Source: [Clostridium] citroniae WAL-17108
Lineage (GTDB): Bacteria > Bacillota > Clostridia > Lachnospirales > Lachnospiraceae
Length of the DNA stretch: 64,000 bases
NCBI RefSeq assembly: GCF_000233455.1
Contig: NZ_JH376420.1
Coordinates: forward strand, 1,849,981-1,913,980
Reading direction: 5' to 3'
Part shown: positions 34,696 through 42,928 of the stretch, piece after piece
How positions within the stretch are numbered: position 1 is the first letter of the stretch
Layout of the letters: every line of letters starts with the position of its first letter
The notes under the pieces: generated by a model
Told to the model about the DNA's origin: nothing
The model's database searches: none
The model's input: only the letters and a program-made list of their open reading frames with translations
Translations under genes and position numbers: made by a program

Positions 34696-34708
34696 GGAAC
34701 AATGTTCC
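34696..34708. promoter_or_regulatory. GGAACAATGTTCC palindrome, candidate IclR operator
   Basis: Inverted repeat GGAAC-AAT-GTTCC upstream of the dehydrogenase operon; a neighbouring GTTCC at 34684-34688 makes a second pairing. The pattern resembles the KdgR site (GAAACA-N-TGTTTC) used by an IclR-family regulator of sugar-acid genes. Link to the regulator at 31502-32272 is inference. Confidence 0.5.
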
Positions 34709-34779
34709 TGTTTTTTATCTTATGAATTAATTTAATCACATTTTACCTATGATGTCAATATAATTCCTGCTGCTTTAGC

Positions 34780-34817
34780 AAAAAAATACACCGCATCCGG
34801 ATAAACCAGATGCGGTG
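34780..34817 (-). terminator. Terminator of the SDR gene
   Basis: Stem CACCGCATC (34789-34797) with GATGCGGTG (34809-34817), followed on the minus strand by TATTTTTTTG. Confidence 0.85.
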
Positions 34818-34858
34818 TTGGTATACTATTCCATAATATGTATAAAACTGTAAACTTC

Positions 34859-35620
34859 TTACTTAACCAGATATCCTCCGTCCACCGGGATCACGGCTCC
34901 GTTCAGATAGTCGGATGCAGGGGATGCAAGGAAAATAACAGCCCCCTTCATATCCTCCGGGGTTCCCCAGCGGTGTGCAGGTATGCGGTTTGTGATCTCC
35001 GTATATCTTGGATTGGACGGGTCTGTCAGCGCTGTGTTCATCTCCGTGTCCATATAGCCGGGTGCAATGCAGTTTACATTGATATTCCTGCTTGCCCACT
35101 CATTACAGAACGCCTTGGTCATCTGGGTAACAGCTCCCTTGGATGCAGCATATGCAGGCACGGTAAAGCCGCCGAAAAATGCCAGCATGGAGGAAATGTT
35201 AATGATCTTTCCCGGTTTCTCCTTGGCCATAAATTCCCTGGCCGCCATCTGGCACAGTTCAAAGGGTGCTGTCAGGTTCACATTCATAACTGCTTCCCAA
35301 TCTGAAAGCGGGAATTCCTCACTCTTATGACGTCTCTGGATGCCGGCACAGTTCACCAGGATGTCAAGGCCGCCCATGGCGCTCACTGCTTCAGCAAATG
35401 CATCTGCCCTGGCCTGACTGTCCCCCAGATCCACCGCAATGCCATGGCACTTAAATCCGCGGTCACAGAACTGTGTGGCCACATCATGTACTTTCTCGGA
35501 ACTGCCGAATATAACCACTTCGGCTCCAACCTCCATCAGACCCTCGGCCATGCCGTGGCCCAGCCCTCTGGTTCCGCCTGTTACAATTGCTTTCCTGCCT
35601 GTAAGATCAAATAAATTCAT
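34859..35620 (-). CDS. Short-chain dehydrogenase, KduD-like
   Basis: NAD(P)-dependent oxidoreductase, 253 aa. Cofactor motif TGGTRGLG (residues 15-22), NNAG-type strand as VNCAG, catalytic Ser in NISSM and YxxxK as YAASK, and the C-terminal PVDGGYLVK. The overall pattern is close to 2-deoxy-D-gluconate 3-dehydrogenase (KduD). ATG 35620 follows GGAGGGTAAAAGA. It is its own transcription unit next to the zinc dehydrogenase and IclR regulator, suggesting a sugar-acid (uronate-like) theme. Confidence 0.9.
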   Translation of the reverse strand: MNLFDLTGRKAIVTGGTRGLGHGMAEGLMEVGAEVVIFGSSEKVHDVATQFCDRGFKCHGIAVDLGDSQARADAFAEAVSAMGGLDILVNCAGIQRRHKSEEFPLSDWEAVMNVNLTAPFELCQMAAREFMAKEKPGKIINISSMLAFFGGFTVPAYAASKGAVTQMTKAFCNEWASRNINVNCIAPGYMDTEMNTALTDPSNPRYTEITNRIPAHRWGTPEDMKGAVIFLASPASDYLNGAVIPVDGGYLVK

Positions 35621-35715
35621 TCTTTTACCCTCCTGGATGTGTGTGGTTCAGGAGCCGGTTGTGTGTGAAATGTTAAACTAAGAGTAACATCTTTTTCTGT
35701 AAAAATCAAGGGCTT

Positions 35716-36525
35716 TTACAGTGAATGGGAGCTCATGGGGCTGAAGGCCCGGATGGGTATCACATTGGGGTAATTCACATCTTCATAGTAGTAATCCGCG
35801 ATTTTTACCTCCACTGCAAACGCTTTCTTCATATTGTCCTCCGTAATCGTCTCCCCCGCTCCCCCGTAAAAGCTGCTTTTGTCCCGGTTTAATATCAGCG
35901 CTTTGTCCGCGATTTTTAAGGCATGGGCCGGATAATGGGTGTTGATAATGGCTCCTATGCCCCGGTTGGAGGACAGCTGCCTGATCATATCCAGAATGAC
36001 CAGCTGGTTCTTAAAATCCAGATTGGATTCAGGCTCATCCAAGATGAGCATTTCCGGCTGTGTACAGAGTGCCCTGGCAATAAGGACCATCTGAAGCTCT
36101 CCTCCGCTCATCTGGCTGCAGGGTTTATCCATAAGAAAGGTAATGCCCACCTCCTCCATGGATGCTTTTGCCACCTCCATATCCTCCCTTGAGGGCTGGG
36201 CAAAAAGCCCCAGGCGGGCCGACCGTCCCATGACCACCATTTCCAGGGCCGTGTAGGACAAGGATATTCCCTTTGACTGGGGAACATAGGCGATCCGTTT
36301 CCATATTTCAGAATGTTTCAGTGTATTCATGGGAACGCCATCGATCCGGCTTTCCCCGGAGTCCCACTTCAGCAGACCCATCATACATTTTAAAAGGGTG
36401 GTCTTTCCCACGCCGTTGGGCCCCAGCACTGCCAGGACCTGATTCCCCTCCAGGTCAAAGGACACCTGGTGAAGGACCTGGGATGCCCCGTATCCGAAAT
36501 TTCCGTTCCTTACCTCAAATCTCAC
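35716..36525 (-). CDS. FecE/FepC-type ABC transporter ATPase
   Basis: ATP-binding subunit of a metal-chelate (siderophore, heme or corrinoid) importer, 269 aa. Walker A GPNGVGKTT, Q-loop YVPQSKG, signature MSGGELQ, Walker B LILDEPESNLD, and a switch His in INTHYPAHA. It overlaps the permease stop by four bases. It is the last gene of the operon that begins with the Crp-like regulator and nitrogenase-like genes. Confidence 0.92.
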   Translation of the reverse strand: MRFEVRNGNFGYGASQVLHQVSFDLEGNQVLAVLGPNGVGKTTLLKCMMGLLKWDSGESRIDGVPMNTLKHSEIWKRIAYVPQSKGISLSYTALEMVVMGRSARLGLFAQPSREDMEVAKASMEEVGITFLMDKPCSQMSGGELQMVLIARALCTQPEMLILDEPESNLDFKNQLVILDMIRQLSSNRGIGAIINTHYPAHALKIADKALILNRDKSSFYGGAGETITEDNMKKAFAVEVKIADYYYEDVNYPNVIPIRAFSPMSSHSL

Positions 36526-37550
36526 AGTCTGGCACCTCCTGTCCTGCGTAAAAGTATGATAAAAAAGGGCGCGCCTATAATGGCCGTCAGTATGGACACC
36601 GGTATCTCCGCGGCCGTGGCCGCCCTGGACGCTGTGTCGATCACCACCATAAAGGCAGAGCCCAGACCCATGCTCACCGGAATGATCTTGCGGTTATCGC
36701 TTCCGTAGAGCATTCTGGCCACATGGGGGATCAGAAGTCCCACCCATCCCACCTGCCCGCACAGTGAAACGCAGGATGCGGTCACCAGGGTGGAAGCTGC
36801 CATGACCATTATCCGCAGTTTTCTGACATCGATTCCCAGGGCCCTGGTTTCATCCTCCTGAAGGGACAGGATGTTAAGCCTCCACCGCAGCAGGAACAAA
36901 AGCGCCACGCCCAGTAAGATCAGCGGGATCCCCACTGCCAGCCCCTGATAGGTGGCCCTGGACATGCTTCCCATCAGCCAGTATGTGATGGCAGGCAGGT
37001 CCTCGTCCGGATCAGCCACATACTTTACCAGGGATACCAGGGCCTGGAACAGGGATGACACCACCATTCCTCCCAAAACCACCATAAGGATACTGCTTTT
37101 TCCATTGAGCCTGCTGATCATGCAGGTTCCTGCCAGGGCTGCCAATCCCATGGCCAGGGCTGCCAGCTGCACCACGAACACATTTCTGGTAAACAAAAGG
37201 GCCAGCACCGCGCCAAAGGATGCACCCGTGGCCACCCCCAGCGTATCCGGGGTAGCTAAGGGATTGGAAAACAGTGCCTGGAAGGACGCGCCTGATATAG
37301 ACAGGCCCATGCCGGCCACAAGGGCCAGCATGATTCTGGGCAGCCTCACATGATAAACCACGGACCAGCCCTGGGGATCCACCTCCTGCCCGGTGAGGGG
37401 CGACACTAATATCTGCAGGGATTCCAGAGGCGATATATGATACCTTCCGATTCCAATACAGATAATAGTTACCGCAATGGGCAAAAGGAATATGACAAGG
37501 CTCATCAGGTTGTGTTTCTTTTTTATTTTCTCCATACCAGGCTCCTGCAT
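36522..37550 (-). CDS. FecCD-type ABC transporter permease
   Basis: Membrane subunit of the metal-chelate importer, 342 aa with about ten helices. Family motifs LRLPRIMLALVAGMGLSISGASFQALFSNPLATPDTLGVATGAS and GQVGWVGLLIPHVARML are conserved. Its start directly abuts the stop of the binding-protein gene. A single permease gene implies a homodimer. Confidence 0.93.
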   Translation of the reverse strand: MQEPGMEKIKKKHNLMSLVIFLLPIAVTIICIGIGRYHISPLESLQILVSPLTGQEVDPQGWSVVYHVRLPRIMLALVAGMGLSISGASFQALFSNPLATPDTLGVATGASFGAVLALLFTRNVFVVQLAALAMGLAALAGTCMISRLNGKSSILMVVLGGMVVSSLFQALVSLVKYVADPDEDLPAITYWLMGSMSRATYQGLAVGIPLILLGVALLFLLRWRLNILSLQEDETRALGIDVRKLRIMVMAASTLVTASCVSLCGQVGWVGLLIPHVARMLYGSDNRKIIPVSMGLGSAFMVVIDTASRAATAAEIPVSILTAIIGAPFFIILLRRTGGARL

Positions 37551-38720
37551 TTAGTTCCCTGCCGCTTCCCTGGCCGGGTTAAAGATCTGTGTGATGTCCT
37601 CGTCCGACAGCGCCACATTGTAAAAACGCTCATAGTATGTGCGCACTTCCTGTTCCATGTCCACATCCGCAAACAGCTGGGGCTGGTTTTTCTGTGCCAG
37701 CCACCTTAATACCAGCGGTGTGTCTGATGCAGGCGGGAACCAGCGGTACATGCCCAGAGGGAACTTGTAGACCTTTCCTTCTTTTACCGCCTTCACACTG
37801 CTCCAGTCATGGCCTTCAATGGTGTTGTCATACAGGTCCTCAGGAAGATAGGGGCTGAAATTTGTAATATATATGATATCGGGATCCCACTCATAGATTT
37901 GTTCCATGTTGATCTCAGGCGTTCCGGTCAGGTCCGCGGCCACATTGATGCCACCGGTGGACTCGATCCAGTACTGTCCAAAGAAATTGCTGCCCGAGGT
38001 TTTGATCACCCCGTTTGCGTAATTAAACAGGATCAATACCCTTGGCTTTTCTATGTCCCCTGCTCCATTTAGCACAGCCTGTACCTCGTCATATACCTGG
38101 TGTCCATAATCCGCGATCCCGGCCGCCTTATCTTCCTGGCCCAGTACCTCACCCAGGAGCTTTACCCAGTTTTCAAAGGTTGCCACACAGTCAAAGTCCC
38201 AGTTGGAGGTGGAAAACCCAACCGCAGGTATGCCTGCCGCCGCCAGTTTTTCGTATTCTTCCGTATTGTTGGCACTGTAGAACACCACATCCGGCTTCAG
38301 GTTCAGCAGTTCCTCAATATTCAGCTCCCCTCCCTGAAGGAAATCCGTGTTTACATCCAGTATGTCAGGCACCACCTTGGGCAGGATCGAATTCTCCGCC
38401 GCTGCCATGGAAGACGGATGGATGCCCACCAGCTTCTCCGCCGAGCCCTCAAACAGGCTGTACACGGAGGGAAGGGGCAGGAGGGACGAGATGACAATGC
38501 GGTTGATCTCTGCCGGAATCTCAATCTCCCTTCCCGTGTGGTCCACCACAATACGCGTCTCTCCCTCCGGGGACTGGTCCGGAGAATGGTCCAGGACCGT
38601 TTCCCGGGCCTGGGTGTCCTGGACGGAAGCGGTTCCTGCCGCACCCGAACCACAGCCAATGAGAGATATTGCCATACCTGCCGCCAGCAAGGCGGCTGTC
38701 ACTGCATTTCGTTTGATCAT
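37551..38720 (-). CDS. Metal-chelate-binding lipoprotein (FepB/BtuF fold)
   Basis: Extracellular binding protein, 389 aa. ATG 38720 (MIKRNAVTAALLAAG) is chosen for GGGAGG ten bases upstream and the lipobox SLIGC; the open frame to 38846 only runs through the palindromic repeat. The helical-backbone fold of class III binding proteins is suggested by IVVDHTGREIEIPAEINRIVI and the long linking helix near KAAGIADYGHQVYDEVQAVL. Substrate not evident: it could be an iron chelate or a corrinoid. Being cotranscribed with nitrogenase-like genes, it may import the metal or cofactor they use, or the compound they reduce. Confidence 0.9.
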   Translation of the reverse strand: MIKRNAVTAALLAAGMAISLIGCGSGAAGTASVQDTQARETVLDHSPDQSPEGETRIVVDHTGREIEIPAEINRIVISSLLPLPSVYSLFEGSAEKLVGIHPSSMAAAENSILPKVVPDILDVNTDFLQGGELNIEELLNLKPDVVFYSANNTEEYEKLAAAGIPAVGFSTSNWDFDCVATFENWVKLLGEVLGQEDKAAGIADYGHQVYDEVQAVLNGAGDIEKPRVLILFNYANGVIKTSGSNFFGQYWIESTGGINVAADLTGTPEINMEQIYEWDPDIIYITNFSPYLPEDLYDNTIEGHDWSSVKAVKEGKVYKFPLGMYRWFPPASDTPLVLRWLAQKNQPQLFADVDMEQEVRTYYERFYNVALSDEDITQIFNPAREAAGN

Positions 38721-38744
38721 TTGTTTATCCTCCCTTGAAACTAT

Positions 38745-38840
38745 GTGTACTCTTGGAATCTCCCGGCACCCAGACCGATCTGTGTGGGGCCGGCGGAACA
38801 TCAGCCCCAAAGACGGGTTCCGGGGAGACTCCGAGCGCAC
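38745..38840. repeat. Dispersed palindromic repeat, family A, copy 2
   Basis: Left arm GTGTACTCTTGGAATCTCC (38745-38763) pairs imperfectly with the right arm ending GGGGAGACTCCGAGCGCAC (38822-38840). It is a shorter relative of the element at 22186-22346 with shared segments in both arms. It lies between the second nitrogenase-like gene and the binding-protein gene and supplies the last codons of the former. Confidence 0.7.
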
Positions 38841-40012
38841 ATCCATTGGTTAAAATGTACGCCTGCAACGCAGGCACTGTATTCCACTCCCAGTTTGCTG
38901 GATATCGCGTACTGGGCAATGGGTAAAAACTGTTTGTCTGAGCCCTCCTCCAAAAGAGGCTGGATGAAAGGGTCAGCTATGATCATCTCATAGTCCGGGC
39001 TGTTAACCGCCGCCCTGATCCGGCCCTCGTCCCCAAGGTCCATATCTCCGGGGGATGCCAGCGCCTGCTCCATTCCATACAGACACCCCACTGTCACGGA
39101 CGTGAATCCAAAGTCCCTGTTCAGGGCATACCTGATGGAGTCCGACATCACCTGTTCCCCTATGATCAGAACGCGGGCGGAACTGCCGGTCGCGGATGCA
39201 GCGTCAGCCACGGATGTATCCGCCTCCCAGAGCATTTCCGTCCTGCCGGTCTGTGCCACCCTTTTTACAGCGGACAGCCAATCCTCCTGTCCCTTTTCCC
39301 CCACCGGAAAACCGCAAAGATAGGGGATGTGGAACCTTCGCTCCATATACAGGGCAGTCAGGTAACCAAATCTGGATACCGCCAGATTGACCTGGGCATT
39401 AGCGGCCTTTTTTAGATCCTCCAGGCTGTAATCCATTGCCAGGCACAGGCCTGTCTCGTACCCATTCTGTTTAAGACAAGTCTTAAGGCAGCTGATATTT
39501 TCTCCGTCCCCAAAATCCATGGGAAGGGCGCCCAGAATATTCACCCGGCCCTGCTGCATTTCCCCGGGTTGCGCAAACCGGTCCAGCAATTCCCTGGCTG
39601 CCAGGAAGGCTCCCCTGTCATAATACGCCGTGCCTGTAGTGTCAAAGCCAAAACCGGGAATCCCGGTCCGTTCCTCCAGTTCATATGCGATCCCTTTCAG
39701 ATCCGCCCCGATCACCATGGGCACCGGGCTTCCCACCAGGGCCAGGAGATCCGGCTTTAAGTCCTTTGCGGCCGCCTCCATCTTTTCCATAAGTTTTTCA
39801 TCATCCCCCAGCACCGCATCCATCTGCCTGAGCCCGGAACAGAAAATTCCGGATCGGGAGCCATACCACCTGGGATCATCATACCCCGTGTAATTTCCCG
39901 TACAGCCCGAGGCATCATGCATTGCCGTCACCGTGTCCAGGTCAAAGAGAACCGCTGAAACTCCGGAATAATCCGGGGAAAAGGGAGGAAGCCATATTGA
40001 TAATTTAGCCAT
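38801..40012 (-). CDS. Nitrogenase component-1-like subunit (NifD/K family), second
   Basis: 403 aa, member of the superfamily of nitrogenase MoFe, chlorophyllide/protochlorophyllide reductase and F430-synthesis proteins. ATG 40012 (MAKLSIWLPP) starts one base after the upstream stop. Cluster-region residues: Cys37 in HDASGCTGNYTGY and Cys58 in RSGIFCSGLRQMDAVLGDDEKL, the latter matching the NifK-type GGxEKL region. The third ligand position, usually Cys in the CxxxxIGDD region, is Ser95 (VGSPVPMVIGADL). The expected partner is the 418-aa protein encoded just upstream. The last residues (about MCARSLPGTRLWG) are read from a palindromic repeat arm, so the C-terminus has been replaced or extended. 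Catalytic substrate unknown. Confidence 0.85.
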   Translation of the reverse strand: MAKLSIWLPPFSPDYSGVSAVLFDLDTVTAMHDASGCTGNYTGYDDPRWYGSRSGIFCSGLRQMDAVLGDDEKLMEKMEAAAKDLKPDLLALVGSPVPMVIGADLKGIAYELEERTGIPGFGFDTTGTAYYDRGAFLAARELLDRFAQPGEMQQGRVNILGALPMDFGDGENISCLKTCLKQNGYETGLCLAMDYSLEDLKKAANAQVNLAVSRFGYLTALYMERRFHIPYLCGFPVGEKGQEDWLSAVKRVAQTGRTEMLWEADTSVADAASATGSSARVLIIGEQVMSDSIRYALNRDFGFTSVTVGCLYGMEQALASPGDMDLGDEGRIRAAVNSPDYEMIIADPFIQPLLEEGSDKQFLPIAQYAISSKLGVEYSACVAGVHFNQWMCARSLPGTRLWG

Positions 40013-40013
40013 A

Positions 40014-41270
40014 TCACACCACCAATCCGTATCCATTAATCATCTGTTCCAAATCCACCTCAGCCTCCATTGCGCCTTCCATTAGCCCCATGAGCCTGAC
40101 GATCCCGTCATAGCCAAACATGCCTGCGTCATTAAACAGATCCGCCACATGCCTGGAGCCGGCCAGGTACGCCCCTTCCACACCGATTCCCAGGCTGTAC
40201 TCCAGCCTGCGGGAAAACAGCACGGCGCGGTGATGTTCAGGCTGGCAGATCTCCACCTTGGGATGATTCCGTACCAGCCATTCCATATGTTCCCTGTCAA
40301 AGGGCATACAATCCTGGGCTTCCACCCGTGTCACCTGAAATCCGTAAGTAAGGAGCGCTTTTGCCATGCCAAAGGGCTGGACCGTGGCGGAGGCATCAAT
40401 GATGACAGGAATATCCCCCACCCTCCGCCGCGCCCTCTCCACTGCTTTTAAAGCCCGTTCCCTGGCCGGGGCAAAGTCAAAGCAGTCCTCCGCATCCGGG
40501 GCAAGCAATTGCTTCAGCCTGGCATAGCCCCCCTCAATCTCTTCCATATCATAGGATACCGGAATAAAGACCCAGGGAATCCCCAGGCGTTCCTCCATCT
40601 GCCCGGCGGCCTGCCTTCCGGGCGGCCCAATCACAAGGTTGGCCCTGCTTCTGCTCATCTCCTGGTACTGTTCATATACAGTGTACCTGGAAATGTGGCG
40701 CAGTTCTCCGGCTCCGTATGTATTAAGGAAGGGGTAAAGTTCACTGGACAGGGCAACCGGCTCCAGGTTTCCCACTGCGTTTACTCCGCTGTCCCGGTCC
40801 TGTGCCGGCTCCAGAAGGCTGTACAGATTATTCTGGATGGATACGGGAGGCGGTGTTTTGGACCCCAGGGAAATGGGATTCATGTGGCAGACCCGAAACT
40901 GTATGCCGGGATAACTGTTTCCCAGCTCCTCCAGCAGTGCCTCGTGGTCTGTCCCGATGAGATCGTCCAGGCAGCTCACAAAGATAAAAAATACCTTTGG
41001 CTGTTTTTTCAGGGCCTCCAGCACATTCTTTACAGCCTCCGGTATCAGCGGGTCATATCCATCCACAATATCGCTCTGGCTGACATACAGGTAAAAAAGG
41101 CGGTCCTTCAGCCCCTGTTTCATGGCCCCTATTGCCCCATGCCTTCCGCAGGCACTGGGACATACAAACAGCTGTACGCTTTCCGGCGCCAGCATCCCGA
41201 TCCTCACAACGCCCCAGTCTCCGTGACCCGGGGAAGAATAGTGAAGGGTATTTTCAAAGCAGCAGCTCAT
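40014..41270 (-). CDS. Nitrogenase component-1-like subunit (NifD/K family), first
   Basis: 418 aa. Candidate cluster ligands are Cys37 and Cys41 in [11 protein letters not shown] (corresponding to the GPxGC region) and Cys100 in [18 protein letters not shown] (corresponding to the NifK SCxxxLIGDD region). A C-terminal [14 protein letters not shown] matches the family end motif GYEGA. It is shorter than NifD or NifK (about 480-520 aa), as in other nitrogenase-like reductases. It overlaps the NifH-like gene stop by four bases. Without nifB, nifE, nifN or nifV nearby an FeMo-type cofactor is unlikely; a [4Fe-4S]-linked reductase of a tetrapyrrole, organosulfur or other small molecule is more plausible. 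Function inferred only. Confidence 0.85.
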   Translation of the reverse strand: MSCCFENTLHYSSPGHGDWGVVRIGMLAPESVQLFVCPSACGRHGAIGAMKQGLKDRLFYLYVSQSDIVDGYDPLIPEAVKNVLEALKKQPKVFFIFVSCLDDLIGTDHEALLEELGNSYPGIQFRVCHMNPISLGSKTPPPVSIQNNLYSLLEPAQDRDSGVNAVGNLEPVALSSELYPFLNTYGAGELRHISRYTVYEQYQEMSRSRANLVIGPPGRQAAGQMEERLGIPWVFIPVSYDMEEIEGGYARLKQLLAPDAEDCFDFAPARERALKAVERARRRVGDIPVIIDASATVQPFGMAKALLTYGFQVTRVEAQDCMPFDREHMEWLVRNHPKVEICQPEHHRAVLFSRRLEYSLGIGVEGAYLAGSRHVADLFNDAGMFGYDGIVRLMGLMEGAMEAEVDLEQMINGYGLVV

Positions 41271-42022
41271 ACTCCCGTCACCTCCAGTACCTTATCGGCC
41301 AGCGCCTGGTAGCAGGCTGCCATAGGGCTGTCCGGATATGCCTCTATCACTGTCATGCCCTGGTTTTCCGCCAGCTGTACCGACCGGTCCCGGGGCACGA
41401 TGTGGAGGATCCCTGTTCCGTTCTCCTCCGCCGCCAGGCGCACCCGCTCGTCCTCCCCCTCCACATTTCTGGAGTTCTGGATAAAGCCTGCCAGCTTTGC
41501 GTAACCCCTTTTCCCGAAATTGCGGATGGCGTGGGCAATATTGTCAGCCGCAAACAGAGCCATCATCTCCCCGGATGTGACGATCATCACATGGTCCGCA
41601 TACCCGCCCCGTATGGGCATGGCAAATCCTCCGCAGACCACATCCCCCAGCACATCATAAAAAACAACATCCGGCCGGAACACCTCATATGCTTCCAATT
41701 CCTCCAGTTTTTCAAAGGCAGTAATGATGCCTCTTCCCGCACATCCGATCCCGGGGGTGGGCCCCCCTGATTCCACGCACACAATATTTCCATATCCCCG
41801 AAATGCAATATCCTCCAGGCTCACCGCCTCTTCTTTCTGACGTATCTGGTCAAGTACGGTGGGTATCTTTTTTCCCGCCATCAGGTTTTTCGTGGAATCA
41901 GCCTTGGGATCACACCCGATCTGCATAACGCGCAGGCCCCGGGCTGCCAGAGCCGCGGACAGATTGGATGTGGTGGTGGATTTTCCAATTCCGCCTTTTC
42001 CGTAAATTGCTATCTTCTTCAT
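41267..42022 (-). CDS. NifH-like iron protein (ATP-dependent electron donor)
   Basis: P-loop reductase that passes electrons to component-1-like partners with ATP hydrolysis, 251 aa. ATG 42022 ([17 protein letters not shown]) follows GAGGAAAACC. Walker A GKGGIGKS (8-15), CDPKADS (36-42), and both cluster Cys: Cys93 in [13 protein letters not shown] and Cys129 in [16 protein letters not shown]. Arg96 sits where nitrogenase reductase is ADP-ribosylated. The core is complete, so the homodimer should hold a [4Fe-4S] cluster. It is shorter than classical NifH (about 290 aa). Followed with overlap by the two component-1-like genes. Confidence 0.92.
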   Translation of the reverse strand: MKKIAIYGKGGIGKSTTTSNLSAALAARGLRVMQIGCDPKADSTKNLMAGKKIPTVLDQIRQKEEAVSLEDIAFRGYGNIVCVESGGPTPGIGCAGRGIITAFEKLEELEAYEVFRPDVVFYDVLGDVVCGGFAMPIRGGYADHVMIVTSGEMMALFAADNIAHAIRNFGKRGYAKLAGFIQNSRNVEGEDERVRLAAEENGTGILHIVPRDRSVQLAENQGMTVIEAYPDSPMAACYQALADKVLEVTGV

Positions 42023-42068
42023 GGTTTTCCTCATTGTCCCTTCATTGTTATAGAAACATCTTTGCAGG

Positions 42069-42731
42069 TCAGCTGCAGCAATACAGTATGTCTTCCAGTT
42101 CCTTCCGGTCCAATATCCTGATCCTCCCGTGCTCCTGGCTGATCAGTTCCCGGTTCTGGAGCAGGGCCAGCTCCCTGAACAAGGAAGCGCGGCTGATTCC
42201 CAGTACGGATGCCAGTTCCTCCCTGGATTCCTCCAGACATACTTCCCCATGGCATTCCGGCTGCATCAGCAGGTATTGAATCAGCTTTTTCCTGCCCGAC
42301 TGCATTGTAAGAAATTCAATGCGGCGGATCAAGAACTGCATTTTCCGATTACAGACGCCCGCATAGCGGATCGCCAGGGATCCGTTGGCTTCCATTGCCT
42401 CGATCAGCTTTGATTTTGGGATCATCAAAAGCGTGGTGTCGCTGCGGCATCTTAAGACCGTGGGAAGCTCCGTATCCGTAAACAGGTTGATGATCCCGAA
42501 GCAATCCCCTCTTTTTAACTGCGAAAGCAGGATCTCGCGCCCGTCCAGGGCAATGCTGTACACATCCACCCGGCCCGAAACAACGAGTCCCAGAATTTCC
42601 TGCCCTTTCTGCCTGTCACTGATGATCTGCCCTTTGTGACATTTCCTCACCTTCATACAGTCAGCGGAAAGCCCGCTGTCACGGAGCAGGGAAGAGGCAC
42701 AAACCGCCTCCTGGATTTCTTCCTGGCACAT
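42069..42731 (-). CDS. Crp/Fnr-family regulator of the nitrogenase-like operon
   Basis: 220 aa. An N-terminal cyclic-nucleotide-binding-type beta-roll (about 20-130, with [13 protein letters not shown] and [12 protein letters not shown]) precedes a winged helix with [23 protein letters not shown]. The N-terminus has four Cys (2, 11, 25, 31) and more follow, so an Fe-S or thiol redox switch as in Fnr is possible, but spacing does not match E. coli Fnr. It is the first gene of the operon, 46 bases before the NifH-like start. Confidence 0.88.
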   Translation of the reverse strand: MCQEEIQEAVCASSLLRDSGLSADCMKVRKCHKGQIISDRQKGQEILGLVVSGRVDVYSIALDGREILLSQLKRGDCFGIINLFTDTELPTVLRCRSDTTLLMIPKSKLIEAMEANGSLAIRYAGVCNRKMQFLIRRIEFLTMQSGRKKLIQYLLMQPECHGEVCLEESREELASVLGISRASLFRELALLQNRELISQEHGRIRILDRKELEDILYCCS

Positions 42732-42784
42732 TGGTCCTCCCCTCCTTATAGAGTGCGATATGGGTTAGTTATGATTTACTCTAA

Positions 42785-42798
42785 TTAGTTTAAACTAA
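42785..42798. promoter_or_regulatory. TTAG palindrome (site 4) at the nitrogenase-like operon start
   Basis: TTAGTTTAAACTAA, a perfect 14-base palindrome that overlaps the predicted transcription start of the Crp-like gene. Matches the pattern at feoA and feoB. It also lies in the divergent region shared with the GTPase operon. Confidence 0.65.
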
Positions 42799-42803
42799 CC
42801 AAA

Positions 42804-42832
42804 ATAGTAACATACCGCCATTTAAATATCAA
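42804..42832 (-). promoter_or_regulatory. Promoter of the Crp/nitrogenase-like operon
   Basis: On the minus strand TTGATA (42832-42827), 17 bases, TACTAT (42809-42804). The TTAG palindrome begins five bases downstream of the -10 box. Confidence 0.65.
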
Positions 42833-42928
42833 GAAAAAAAATTCTCTATAAGGTCTCACCTGATACTGACGGAATCCATGCCTTCTGGTATGCTGTTTTC
42901 CAATTAAAAATGAAAGAAGGTACCTGAC

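Noticed and set aside
35694..35720. Hairpin CTGTAAAA/TTTTACAG as terminator of the importer operon
   Set aside because: The stem overlaps the stop codon, but no T run follows on the minus strand, so it does not look like an intrinsic terminator.
38801..42022. Nitrogen-fixation genes
   Set aside because: Only NifH-like and two short NifD/K-like proteins are present; nifB, nifE, nifN and nifV are absent and the subunits are too short and lack the full set of ligands.
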